A stretch of 64,000 nt of DNA from the NCBI RefSeq assembly GCF_003003275.1, contig NZ_PVTO01000012.1, positions 25,069 through 89,068 of the forward strand, written 5' to 3'. This DNA comes from Alkalibacterium olivapovliticus (GTDB lineage Bacteria > Bacillota > Bacilli > Lactobacillales > Carnobacteriaceae_A). Numbering within the stretch: the first letter of the stretch is position 1; each line of letters starts with the position of its first letter. Below, piece by piece: positions 50,620 to 58,157 of the stretch. A program made the translations under genes and the position numbers. Under the pieces are notes generated by a model that had not been told where the DNA came from, searched no databases, and was given only the letters and a program-made list of their open reading frames with translations.

Positions 50620-50695
50620 ATACGAATAAGGCTTAAGCGAAGGGGATGGGTGTGGTACTATTTAACTTAGATAAAACGACTAAAGGACGAGTTCA

Positions 50696-51484
50696 GTGAA
50701 AAATTACAGATATAAAGCTATTCTTGCCTATGACGGAACAGACTTTGCCGGATTTCAGGTCCAGAAGAATGCACGAACCGTTCAGGGTGAGCTGGAAAAA
50801 GTCTTGAGCAAGATCGCAAAAGGCGAAAAGATTAGAGTCCATGGTTCCGGACGGACGGATGCAGGCGTTCATGCAAGAGGACAAGTCATTCATTTTGATT
50901 TTCCTTTCTATATTGAACCGGATGGGATGCAGAAAGCCCTGAATGGCTCGACCACTAAAGAAATTACCTTTACTCACGTGGAACAGGCGGCAGATGATTT
51001 TCATTCGCGCTATCAGGCTAAAGGAAAAATGTACAAATACACAGTAGACAACAATCGCTTTCGTGATCCCTTTCTAAGGCATTTCTCCTGTCATCACCGC
51101 TACCCGATGGCAATGGATCCGATTCAGAAAGCTTTGCCCTATCTGACTGGCAAACATGACTTTACCAGTTTCGCTTCAACGCATGGCGAAACGGCGCATA
51201 ATGTCAGAACGATTTATCATGTTCGAGTGGAGCACGATGCCGCGTCGAATAAATGGACGTTCACCTTTGTCGGGAATGGCTTTTTATACAATATGATCCG
51301 GATCCTTATGGGGACACTGCTTGAAGTGGCAGACGGCAGACGTCCAGCTTCTGATATTCCTCTGATCCTTGAGGCGAAAGATAGAGAAGCGGCGGGGAAA
51401 ACATCCTCACCTGAAGGGTTATGTATGGAGAAAGTATTTTATGATGTAGAGGATATCCCCGGCTATACAACGGAAGGAGACTGA
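50696..51484 (+). CDS. truA: tRNA pseudouridine synthase A
   Basis: Forms pseudouridine at tRNA positions 38-40. 262 residues. Catalytic Asp is in GSGRTDAGVHARGQV at about residue 56; other family blocks are FHSRYQAKGKMY and GNGFLYNMIRILMGTLLEV. Start GTG with AAAGGAC. Normally followed by rplM-rpsI in Firmicutes; here a P-loop kinase follows instead. Confidence 0.96.
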   Translation: MKNYRYKAILAYDGTDFAGFQVQKNARTVQGELEKVLSKIAKGEKIRVHGSGRTDAGVHARGQVIHFDFPFYIEPDGMQKALNGSTTKEITFTHVEQAADDFHSRYQAKGKMYKYTVDNNRFRDPFLRHFSCHHRYPMAMDPIQKALPYLTGKHDFTSFASTHGETAHNVRTIYHVRVEHDAASNKWTFTFVGNGFLYNMIRILMGTLLEVADGRRPASDIPLILEAKDREAAGKTSSPEGLCMEKVFYDVEDIPGYTTEGD

Positions 51485-51488
51485 TAAG

Positions 51489-52229
51489 ATGATCAGAAAA
51501 ACGTACACCGTAACTGGATTACCTGTGGATGCGGAGTTCTCAGAGATTGAAGTCATCCATCTGTTCAAACCTTTACTGTCTCACTTGGCCAGACTGCGTA
51601 AGGAAAAAGGAACTCGCCTAATTGTTTACTTAGCTGCCCCACCTGGAGCGGGAAAGACGACCCTTTCCTTATTTCTGGAAGACTTATTTAAAGAAGTAAA
51701 GTCGCCCTATTCATTTCAGTCGATTTCAATGGATGGTTTTCACCACTTTAATCAGTTTCTAAATAGCCAGATGATTTTTAGAGACGGTCAATCCGTCCCT
51801 TTGAGAACCTATAAAGGCATCCCCGAGACATTTAATGTGGATTTTTTGAAGGCATCGATCGAGGTACTCCAGACAAAAGAAGTGGCTGAATGGCCCACAT
51901 ATGACCGACTGCTTCATGATGTGTCTGATCAGACAATCAAAGTGGATGCCGATATTATCTTGATCGAAGGGAATTACCTGCTTCTGAACGAAGACAAGTG
52001 GAAAGAGCTACATCAACTGAGTGACTACACCATTTTTATCGATACATCGATCGACACATTAAAAGACCGCCTGATCGACCGGAAGCAGCGAGGGGGCGCA
52101 TCGCTCAAAGACGCTCTGCTGCATTATGAACGCACAGACAAAGTGAATGCTGAGCGTGTACTGAATCAGTCTTTACCGGCCGATGAAACACTTTATTTAA
52201 CTAATAACGGCTTCACAAAAATCAATTAA
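51489..52229 (+). CDS. P-loop nucleoside/sugar kinase family protein
   Basis: 246 residues, similar in layout to the uridine kinase/pantothenate kinase/FrcK (YggC) group. Walker A is AAPPGAGKTTLSLFLE at about residues 49-64, SMDGFHHFNQFL is the Asp-bearing substrate block, and IEGNYLLLNEDKW the family signature; lid RKQRGGASLKDA. Substrate is not determinable; nucleoside, pantothenate or a sugar are all possible. ATG 4 bp after truA with GAAGGAG; co-transcribed with truA and ended by the terminator at 52240. Confidence 0.8.
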   Translation: MIRKTYTVTGLPVDAEFSEIEVIHLFKPLLSHLARLRKEKGTRLIVYLAAPPGAGKTTLSLFLEDLFKEVKSPYSFQSISMDGFHHFNQFLNSQMIFRDGQSVPLRTYKGIPETFNVDFLKASIEVLQTKEVAEWPTYDRLLHDVSDQTIKVDADIILIEGNYLLLNEDKWKELHQLSDYTIFIDTSIDTLKDRLIDRKQRGGASLKDALLHYERTDKVNAERVLNQSLPADETLYLTNNGFTKIN

Positions 52230-52239
52230 GCATAATCAC

Positions 52240-52278
52240 CCTATTACTCTGATGCTCTATCAGGTGATAGGTTTTTTT
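52240..52278 (+). terminator. Terminator after the truA-kinase unit
   Basis: Stem CCTATTAC-T-CTGAT with ATCAG-GTGATAGG (one G-U), loop GCTCT, followed by seven T. Confidence 0.9.
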
Positions 52279-52293
52279 CTTTTTATTTAAAAC

Positions 52294-52325
52294 TCCATTT
52301 TTTCTCCATAAGTCTTTTTTATACT
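52294..52325 (+). promoter_or_regulatory. Response-regulator-type direct repeat plus -10 box, promoter of the Met/His-rich protein gene
   Basis: CTCCAT at 52293-52298 and CTCCATAAG at 52304-52312, an 11-bp spacing (one helical turn) typical of OmpR-family binding sites, replaces a normal -35. Seven bases later is TATACT (52320-52325). The same architecture occurs at 55352-55383. Confidence 0.75.
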
Positions 52326-52356
52326 GAGGGTACAGAATAAGAGGAGGATGAACGAT

Positions 52357-52932
52357 ATGGAAAAAATGAAGAAAAGACTCATCAGTTTACTAGTCATCGG
52401 TTCATTTTTAGGTATGACAGTTGTCAGCGGTCAATTTAATAATGTATCTGCTGAAGAAAATGAAGAAGAATCAGTGGAAAAAGAGTGGGAAGAACACTTT
52501 GAAGCGATGCAGGGACATATGAATAGAATGCACGGAAGAACAAACCGATTCAGAGGTACAGAGGATGAACGATTAGATAATGAGGAAAACGATCAAGGTA
52601 TAACTGATGAAGAAAGAGACCTGTTTGAAGACAGACATAACGGAATGTGGGCATTTAAAAATGGGGAGGTCAGTGAATCCGATAATGAACAGCAAGCCAA
52701 TACTAATCCGTTCTTCGAGAATAGGAGAAACCACATGAGAGGAGTCAGAAATGTCTCGTTTGATGACATGTTTGAGTGGATGCAGGACATGCATGGGTCA
52801 TTTGGGGACAGAAGAGGCATGATGAACTGGAATCAGGATGAACAAAATGGTGATTCGGAAACTGAAGAAACAGATAATTCTACCCCTGAAGGGATCATGA
52901 ACAGGTTTGATTTCTTTCATTCAAACGAGTGA
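52357..52932 (+). CDS. Secreted Met/His/Asn-rich protein of unknown function
   Basis: 191 residues with a cleavable signal peptide (KKRLISLLVIGSFLGMTVVSG, i.e. charged start, hydrophobic core, cleavage probably near VSA-EE at about 30). The mature protein is acidic and holds Met/His clusters: HFEAMQGHMNRMHGR, RNHMRGVRN, MFEWMQDMHG and RRGMMNW. No domain recognised; the pattern suggests soft-metal (Cu/Ag) binding or extracellular metal buffering, inferred only from composition. ATG 52357 chosen because GAGGAGG lies at 52341-52347; the in-frame ATG at 52348 is inside that site. Single-gene unit with a dedicated regulated promoter and terminator. Confidence 0.8.
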   Translation: MEKMKKRLISLLVIGSFLGMTVVSGQFNNVSAEENEEESVEKEWEEHFEAMQGHMNRMHGRTNRFRGTEDERLDNEENDQGITDEERDLFEDRHNGMWAFKNGEVSESDNEQQANTNPFFENRRNHMRGVRNVSFDDMFEWMQDMHGSFGDRRGMMNWNQDEQNGDSETEETDNSTPEGIMNRFDFFHSNE

Positions 52933-52964
52933 GTTCGGTCAACACCCGCTCGTTATAAAAGAGC

Positions 52965-53010
52965 GACTACATCATCTCGATCAGGATTCGGTTGATGTAG
53001 TCTTCTGTTT
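52965..53010 (+). terminator. Terminator after the Met/His-rich protein gene
   Basis: GACTACATCA (52965-52974) pairs perfectly with TGATGTAGTC (52993-53002), followed by TTCTGTTT. Confidence 0.75.
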
Positions 53011-53065
53011 ATCAAAAACGCTAGAGGCAGTCATTTTCTAAATTAAAATAGAATAGGAGAGCAGT

Positions 53066-53920
53066 ATGATGGTGGAACTATTTAGTATCGGTCATTTCAG
53101 TATTCATTTACTGAGTGTGACCAGCGCAATTGGCATGATCATTGGCTTACTGGTGATTCAAAAAGAAGGGGAACGCAAACGTCTGGATAAAGACAAATTA
53201 ATGGATTTGGCACTCTATACCATTGGGTTTGGAATAATAGGTGCAAGACTAGGATACATACTATTTTTCAATTTCGACTTTTACCTGAACAATCCAGCAG
53301 ACATTTTCAGATTTTCTCAAGGGGGATTGTCTATTCAAGGGGCCATCTTTGTTGGAGGTGCAGTCGCGTTCTTTTATATGAGAAAGAAGAATATGCCCGT
53401 CTGGAAAACAGCGGATGCAATCGTCCCTGGTGTCATTATAGGTCAGGCTATTGGACGAGTCGGTTGTGACGTTTTTGGTGTGCCGATGAACCGGAACTGG
53501 CCATGGGGCGTAATGGTGAATGGCGAACTCCTTCATCCCGCTCAACTCTACGAAGTCGCCTTGAACTTTATTTTGTTTCTGTTTATTTGGAGAAGACGGC
53601 AGACAGCCAAATTTGATGGGGAATTGTTTTTCATCTACATCATAGGGTTTGCTTTCAACCGATTCATCGTCGAATTTTTTAGAACCAACCCTCAAGCCAT
53701 AGGTCCTTTAAGCATTGCTCATGTGTTGAGTTTAGTGATCATTATAATGGGCTTGCTGGTACTGTACATTATGAGCAATAAACAAATAGGGCAGTCTCAA
53801 CCGGGTACTGTTATTGAAGAAATCAGCTTAAGTAATATAGTCGTTTACGGAATCATAGGATTAGCATTTATAGTGTCTGTCATTTTTTATTACGGGATTC
53901 ATTTTATCTACAGTCGGTAA
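53066..53920 (+). CDS. lgt: Prolipoprotein diacylglyceryl transferase paralogue (Lgt2-like)
   Basis: 284 residues, seven hydrophobic spans, Lgt fold. Recognised blocks: GARLGYILFF, RFSQGGLSIQGAIFVGG, GQAIGRVGCDVFG, HPAQLYEVALN and FNRFIVEFFRTN. The central signature of housekeeping Lgt is GRxGNFxNxE; here it is GRVGCDVFG, so the usual Asn is Cys and the downstream Glu is missing, while the signature Arg and the Arg of EFFRT remain. This marks a divergent paralogue, like the Lgt2 proteins reported on copper-resistance elements of Listeria and Enterococcus. It is the first gene of an operon with the Lit-like and methyltransferase genes. ATG with TAGGAG. Confidence 0.85.
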   Translation: MMVELFSIGHFSIHLLSVTSAIGMIIGLLVIQKEGERKRLDKDKLMDLALYTIGFGIIGARLGYILFFNFDFYLNNPADIFRFSQGGLSIQGAIFVGGAVAFFYMRKKNMPVWKTADAIVPGVIIGQAIGRVGCDVFGVPMNRNWPWGVMVNGELLHPAQLYEVALNFILFLFIWRRRQTAKFDGELFFIYIIGFAFNRFIVEFFRTNPQAIGPLSIAHVLSLVIIIMGLLVLYIMSNKQIGQSQPGTVIEEISLSNIVVYGIIGLAFIVSVIFYYGIHFIYSR

Positions 53921-53961
53921 GAAGGTTAAGATCCTCAAACACAGTCGAAGGGAGCGCCACC

Positions 53962-54636
53962 TTGAAGAAACGAATGATCATTATACTTGGGTTTATCTCG
54001 ATTGCACTGTTCATATTGTCACTATCTATAGCTGTTACCATTAATTTTACCCCTCTTTATGCATTTGATATCGGCTATTTGAGTATTTCAGAGTCTATTA
54101 ATATGTCAAGAGAGACTATTTTATTAAACTATCGGGTACTCATGGAGTATTTGAATTCTCCATGGGTATCTGAACTCGCCATGCCTGATTTTCCAAGTTC
54201 GGAAAGGGGATTATTTCATTTTGTTGAAGTGAAAAGATTGTTTTTGATTAATTACTCGATTTTATTAGTTTCAGGAATAGGGACAGTAAGTTTTATAGTA
54301 TACTCAGGAAAAAAGAAGCTGCACAAGCGATTCCTGTCTTTCTTTCGATACGGCATTCTTTTGTCAGCAGCTCTCATTACTTCAGTAATCATCAGTTTTG
54401 ACCGTTTATTCCTGCTCTTTCACCAGACGTTTTTTAATAATGATGCATGGTTGTTTGATCCGTCTACTGACCCAATAATCAGGGCATTGCCAGCGGCGTT
54501 TTTTATGCATACCTTTGTACTCGCATTCGGATTAGTTTTAGTTCTGCTGATTACTGGATATCTTTTCACTAAGTCTAAGATTAGAACGCAGAGCAGGACT
54601 AGGTCACAGACAAGCGAGACGAGTCAGTTGTATTAA
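53962..54636 (+). CDS. lit: Lipoprotein intramolecular transacylase Lit (DUF1461/TIGR01906 family)
   Basis: 224-residue membrane protein with four predicted spans (about 8-28, 92-112, 128-145, 180-205). The block RLFLLFHQTFFNNDAWLFDP followed by STDPIIRALPAAFFM is the Lit signature. Lit moves an acyl chain from the diacylglyceryl sn-2 position to the N-terminal Cys, giving lyso-form lipoproteins, known from Enterococcus faecalis and Bacillus cereus. TTG start (positions 53962-53964) with GAAGGGAG, 41 bp after lgt. Pairing with an Lgt paralogue indicates a lipoprotein-remodelling module. C-terminal tail is Arg/Ser/Thr-rich. Confidence 0.85.
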   Translation: MKKRMIIILGFISIALFILSLSIAVTINFTPLYAFDIGYLSISESINMSRETILLNYRVLMEYLNSPWVSELAMPDFPSSERGLFHFVEVKRLFLINYSILLVSGIGTVSFIVYSGKKKLHKRFLSFFRYGILLSAALITSVIISFDRLFLLFHQTFFNNDAWLFDPSTDPIIRALPAAFFMHTFVLAFGLVLVLLITGYLFTKSKIRTQSRTRSQTSETSQLY

Positions 54637-54693
54637 ACTCGCTGCTGGTTCTATTAACACGTGAGAATGACCGTAGGATAGGAGACTTTAAAC

Positions 54694-55314
54694 ATGACCA
54701 AAAATACTAGTGAGAAAATCAGACACCGATACAACCGAATATCACCTGTATATGAATCAATGGATAAAATGATGAAGGATAAATGGAGACGAGAGCTTCT
54801 TGAAAGTGTACACGGACAAGTTCTTGAAGTAGGGATAGGGACAGGAGTGAATCTGGCTTTTTACCCGGAAGGGATCCATCTGACGGGCATAGATTTTAGT
54901 CCTGGGATGCTGAATAAGGCAAGAAAGAAAGTAGAGGCACTTCAATTTCCATACCAGGTTGATCTGATCGAAATGGATATACAAGAGATGGACTTTCCAG
55001 ACAATTCATTTGATTATGTGATAGCGACGTGTGTGTTCTGCTCCGTTCCACACCCCATAAAAGGACTAAGAGAGTTAGGACGCGTGTGTAAATCTGACGG
55101 AAAAATAATGATGCTGGAACATATGAGAAGTGGTAATAAAGTCGCCGGAAAGCTGATGGATATAGTCAATCCCTTACCTGTCACTTTATGGGGAGCGAAT
55201 ATCAACCGAAAAACACTGGAAAATATCAATGAAGCAGGTCTTACAGTCGAACAGAGTGATGACTTAGTCTATACAATCGTCAAGAAGTTAAAAGTCACTC
55301 CTTGGAAAGAGTAG
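54694..55314 (+). CDS. Class I SAM-dependent methyltransferase (UbiE/PmtA-like)
   Basis: 206 residues. Motif I VLEVGIGTGVNLAFYP at about residues 44-59, GIDFSPGMLNKARKK as motif post I, FPDNSFDYVIATCVFCSV as motif II region. The N-terminal MDKMMKDKWRRELLE resembles phospholipid N-methyltransferases and UbiE relatives. No quinone or PE-methylation genes are nearby, so the substrate is open; a lipid headgroup or membrane lipid is suggested by its operon with lgt and lit. ATG with TAGGAGA. Confidence 0.75.
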   Translation: MTKNTSEKIRHRYNRISPVYESMDKMMKDKWRRELLESVHGQVLEVGIGTGVNLAFYPEGIHLTGIDFSPGMLNKARKKVEALQFPYQVDLIEMDIQEMDFPDNSFDYVIATCVFCSVPHPIKGLRELGRVCKSDGKIMMLEHMRSGNKVAGKLMDIVNPLPVTLWGANINRKTLENINEAGLTVEQSDDLVYTIVKKLKVTPWKE

Positions 55315-55351
55315 TCGATTGGCTAAGAGGAAAATGGGGAGTCTATAAAAA

Positions 55352-55383
55352 TCCATAATTAATCCATAAGCCAAGCGTATGAT
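55352..55383 (+). promoter_or_regulatory. Second copy of the 11-bp-spaced TCCATAA promoter element
   Basis: TCCATAA at 55352-55358 and TCCATAAG at 55363-55370 (11-bp spacing), then seven bases, then TATGAT (55378-55383). Layout is the same as at 52294-52325, including the exact TCCATAAG-N7-(-10) spacing. It drives the small Met/His-rich gene at 55427. Confidence 0.78.
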
Positions 55384-55426
55384 GAATTTAGAAACAAAAT
55401 AAAAGATAAAGGAGATTGAATAGAAG

Positions 55427-55753
55427 ATGAATCTAATGGGCGGCATTTTAGCAGGAGCAATAGCGTTAACTGGGGGATTAGGTGTTTCCCGATTTGCAGA
55501 AGATGAGGGATCAAATCAGGAATCAGTCATCCAAGAGGAGCGGATGGCGTTCGATCAGATGAATGCATCCGGGTCAGCACACATGGACATGGAAGAGGGT
55601 GTGGTCAACTTTGGTCAAATGAAATCACATATGAGTGAAATGCATCCCGAATTGACTAATCAGGAACTCAGAGATCACTACAAAGCAATGCACGGGGCGG
55701 GCGGTTCTTCTCGAAGCGCTAATTTTAAAGGAATGGGCAACATGCATAAGTAA
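55427..55753 (+). CDS. Small secreted Met/His-rich protein
   Basis: 108 residues. N-terminal hydrophobic stretch (GGILAGAIALTGGLGV) as signal or anchor, then GSAHMDMEEG, MKSHMSEMHPELTNQ and HYKAMHGAGG, C-terminal FKGMGNMHK. The MHPELTNQELRDHYKAMHG block looks like a short conserved helix pair found in small Gram-positive envelope proteins; function unknown. Composition suggests metal contact. The ribosome site AAAGGAG is 12 bases from ATG 55427, slightly long. Sits on its own regulated promoter and ends in a terminator at 55785. Confidence 0.75.
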   Translation: MNLMGGILAGAIALTGGLGVSRFAEDEGSNQESVIQEERMAFDQMNASGSAHMDMEEGVVNFGQMKSHMSEMHPELTNQELRDHYKAMHGAGGSSRSANFKGMGNMHK

Positions 55754-55784
55754 AATCGGTAAGGGATAATACAATAATTCAGAC

Positions 55785-55818
55785 AAAAAGCCGTTTGATT
55801 GACCTGACCGGCTTTTTG
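55785..55818 (+). terminator. Terminator after the small Met/His-rich gene
   Basis: AAAAAGCCG (55785-55793) pairs with CGGCTTTTT (55809-55817). Confidence 0.88.
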
Positions 55819-55882
55819 AATCTGTTCAGTCCGCTGAGTATACTAGCAGTCTATTAAGAACAAGATGTCTGCAGCGTTGAGG

Positions 55883-55912
55883 GTTGACGACTATCCTCTT
55901 AGTTTGTGATAG
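55883..55912 (+). promoter_or_regulatory. Possible promoter of the two-component operon
   Basis: TTGACG near 55886 followed after 17-20 bp by TGATAGTAT; spacing is not unique. No TCCATAA repeat is seen here, so the operon does not appear to be autoregulated by the same site. Confidence 0.4.
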
Positions 55913-56073
55913 TATTAGACCATAAAAGAAGGACACGACGGATGATACTAGAGAGACAGGCTTTCCATTATCAGCGTGAAGATAGTGAATAGGCACCTTT
56001 AAGTGAGTCCGTGGTAATTAATCAAAAGTAGTTTAGAAAAAGGAAACGCTGCATGTAAAGGGGGCTTTAGACG

Positions 56074-56775
56074 ATGAACATACTTGTTGTGGATGATGAG
56101 CAGTCGATACTGGATATTATACAAGCTTACCTGACTGCGGATGGGCATACGGTTTATTTGGCTAAAAATGGAAAAGAAGCATTTGAACAGTACCACCGCG
56201 AGAGCATTGATTTTATCATACTCGATATCATGCTGCCTGATTATTCAGGATGGGAAATCTGTGAGGAAATCAGACAAACGTCGGATGTGCCGATTATTCT
56301 ACTGACAGCCCGGTCAAACGAGGCCGATGTGCTGAAAGGATTGAAACTAGGAGCAGATGATTACATCAAAAAACCCTTCAGTCCAAAAGAATTAGTAGCC
56401 AGGATCGCTGCTGTAAACCGGAGACTTAAAAAAGATAATCAGACAGGAAACAAATGGCTATTTTCTAATGGAGACTTGATTATTTATCCCGAGACATTAG
56501 AAGTCACCGTCAAAGGGGCTAACGTCATTTTGACCCATACAGAATTTGAGCTGCTAATGACTATGGCAAGGGAACCGAAACATGTCTTTTCAAGAGACCA
56601 GCTGCTGGAAAAAATAAAAGGACTGGAAGCAACTGCTATGGATAGAGTGATAGACTCACACATCAAAAACTTAAGAGCGAAAATTGAATCGAATCCAAAA
56701 AAACCAGTTTATATTGAGACCGTGCATGGCATAGGGTACCGTTTTGGGGTGACACATGAAAAAAACGCTATTTAG
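56074..56775 (+). CDS. OmpR-family response regulator
   Basis: 233 residues. Receiver domain with acidic pocket Asp7/Asp8, phosphoacceptor Asp51 (FIILDIMLPDYSGW), Thr in LLTARS and Lys in YIKKPF. C-terminal winged-helix DNA-binding domain with VILTHTEFELLMTMAREPKHVFSR and the recognition-helix region RVIDSHIKNLRAKIE. ATG with AAAGGGGG. Overlaps the kinase gene by 20 bp. It is the best candidate to bind the 11-bp-spaced TCCATAA repeats at 52294 and 55352. Confidence 0.93.
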   Translation: MNILVVDDEQSILDIIQAYLTADGHTVYLAKNGKEAFEQYHRESIDFIILDIMLPDYSGWEICEEIRQTSDVPIILLTARSNEADVLKGLKLGADDYIKKPFSPKELVARIAAVNRRLKKDNQTGNKWLFSNGDLIIYPETLEVTVKGANVILTHTEFELLMTMAREPKHVFSRDQLLEKIKGLEATAMDRVIDSHIKNLRAKIESNPKKPVYIETVHGIGYRFGVTHEKNAI

Positions 56776-58135
56776 CCATCTGTTTGTCTATATTTTAAGT
56801 GGCAGCATCGTGATTATTTCCTTGTTCAGCTTTTTAACCTTTCAGATAACAGGCGACCGTTTTGATGATTACTTAAGCGACCGTTTTGTGGCAGAAAGAG
56901 AAAATGTCATTGAAACGATTGAAGCTACTTATATTGATGAGGGGGCATGGGATGATCAGGTGCTCTTTAGTATTATTCAAAACGCTATGCATTCTCACAT
57001 TATTGTAAGAGTTGAAGATACAGACGGGGATGAAATCATCAGTCAGACCGCTCCAATGAGGCAGCACATGCAAGGCATGCAGAGAACTGAACTGATCCCA
57101 AATGAAAACTGGCTTGAAGAGGAAATAGAATTAGTTTCAGATGGAGAGGCTATAGGGACGGCGTTTATTACCTATCCTGGATTTCTGGATTATACAGATG
57201 AAGAAGAAGAATTCCTTCAAGATTTAACCCTTCTGATTTTTCTTATGGGTATATTATCTGTAGTCATTGCTGGGATAATGGCCTATTTGATATCCAAACG
57301 GTTGAGTAAACCGATCGCGGCTACTAGCAGAATGACTCAGCAAATTGCTCAGGGAAAGACGCTTGGAGCAATTAAAGGCGATGAAAAAATCAGCGAGCTC
57401 TATTATCTTCAAGAAAGTGTGAATACGCTGGCAGCTCAGTTAGCCGAGCAGAAGGTGATTCGCAATCAAATGGTGTCAGATCTGGCGCATGAAGTGAGAA
57501 CACCATTGACGACCCTTCAGGGGAATATTGAAGCAATGCTTGACGGTGTATGGGAAGTCACACCTGAAAGATTAAGCAGTCTGAATCGTCAGGTCAAACG
57601 ACTGGCCCACCTTATCCAGATGATCGATCAACTGGAGGATGCGGAAACCAGCAGAAACAAATTGACACTGGAAAAGGTGGATAGCAAAGACCTTTTATCA
57701 TCAGTCGTCATTGCATTTGAACCCCAGGCTGATGTAAAGAGAATTAGTCTGATTTTGAAAGCACAACCTGTCACTTTTGAAGCAGACCGGAACAAAATCG
57801 ACCAAGTCTTGTCAAATCTATTGTCTAATGCGATTAAATTTACACCTGAAGGCGGAGAAGTCATTATCCTGTCCAAACACACTCACACCGATTTAATCAT
57901 TGTAATCAAAGACAACGGTCAAGGGATACCAAGTAGAAATGTGGATTTTATTTTTGAACGGTTTTATCAGGTCGAACCTTCGCGAAACAGTGAATTGAAC
58001 GGTCAGGGCATTGGACTGGCTGTTGTAAAGAGTATAGTAGAAGCGCATAAAGGAACAGTAGACGTTAAGAGTGAAGTTGGCTCAGGGACAACATTTACCC
58101 TTACCCTTCCATTAAAACAGCAGAAGACAACATAA
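56756..58135 (+). CDS. Sensor histidine kinase (BaeS-like), Met/His-bearing sensor loop
   Basis: 459 residues. Span 1 at about 8-30, extracytoplasmic sensor about 31-155, span 2 about 156-180, HAMP 181-232, H-box with phospho-His245 in SDLAHEVRTPLTTLQ, N-box NLLSNAIKFTPEGG, G1 DNGQGIP, F-box FERFYQ, G2 GQGIGLAVVKS. The sensor loop contains NAMHSH (76-81) and APMRQHMQGM (99-108), a Met/His cluster reminiscent of Cu(I)/Ag sensors such as CusS; metal sensing is inferred. Start ATG 56756 overlaps the response regulator. Confidence 0.92.
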   Translation: MKKTLFSHLFVYILSGSIVIISLFSFLTFQITGDRFDDYLSDRFVAERENVIETIEATYIDEGAWDDQVLFSIIQNAMHSHIIVRVEDTDGDEIISQTAPMRQHMQGMQRTELIPNENWLEEEIELVSDGEAIGTAFITYPGFLDYTDEEEEFLQDLTLLIFLMGILSVVIAGIMAYLISKRLSKPIAATSRMTQQIAQGKTLGAIKGDEKISELYYLQESVNTLAAQLAEQKVIRNQMVSDLAHEVRTPLTTLQGNIEAMLDGVWEVTPERLSSLNRQVKRLAHLIQMIDQLEDAETSRNKLTLEKVDSKDLLSSVVIAFEPQADVKRISLILKAQPVTFEADRNKIDQVLSNLLSNAIKFTPEGGEVIILSKHTHTDLIIVIKDNGQGIPSRNVDFIFERFYQVEPSRNSELNGQGIGLAVVKSIVEAHKGTVDVKSEVGSGTTFTLTLPLKQQKTT

Positions 58136-58157
58136 TATAAAAGTGGAGATGAAAACT

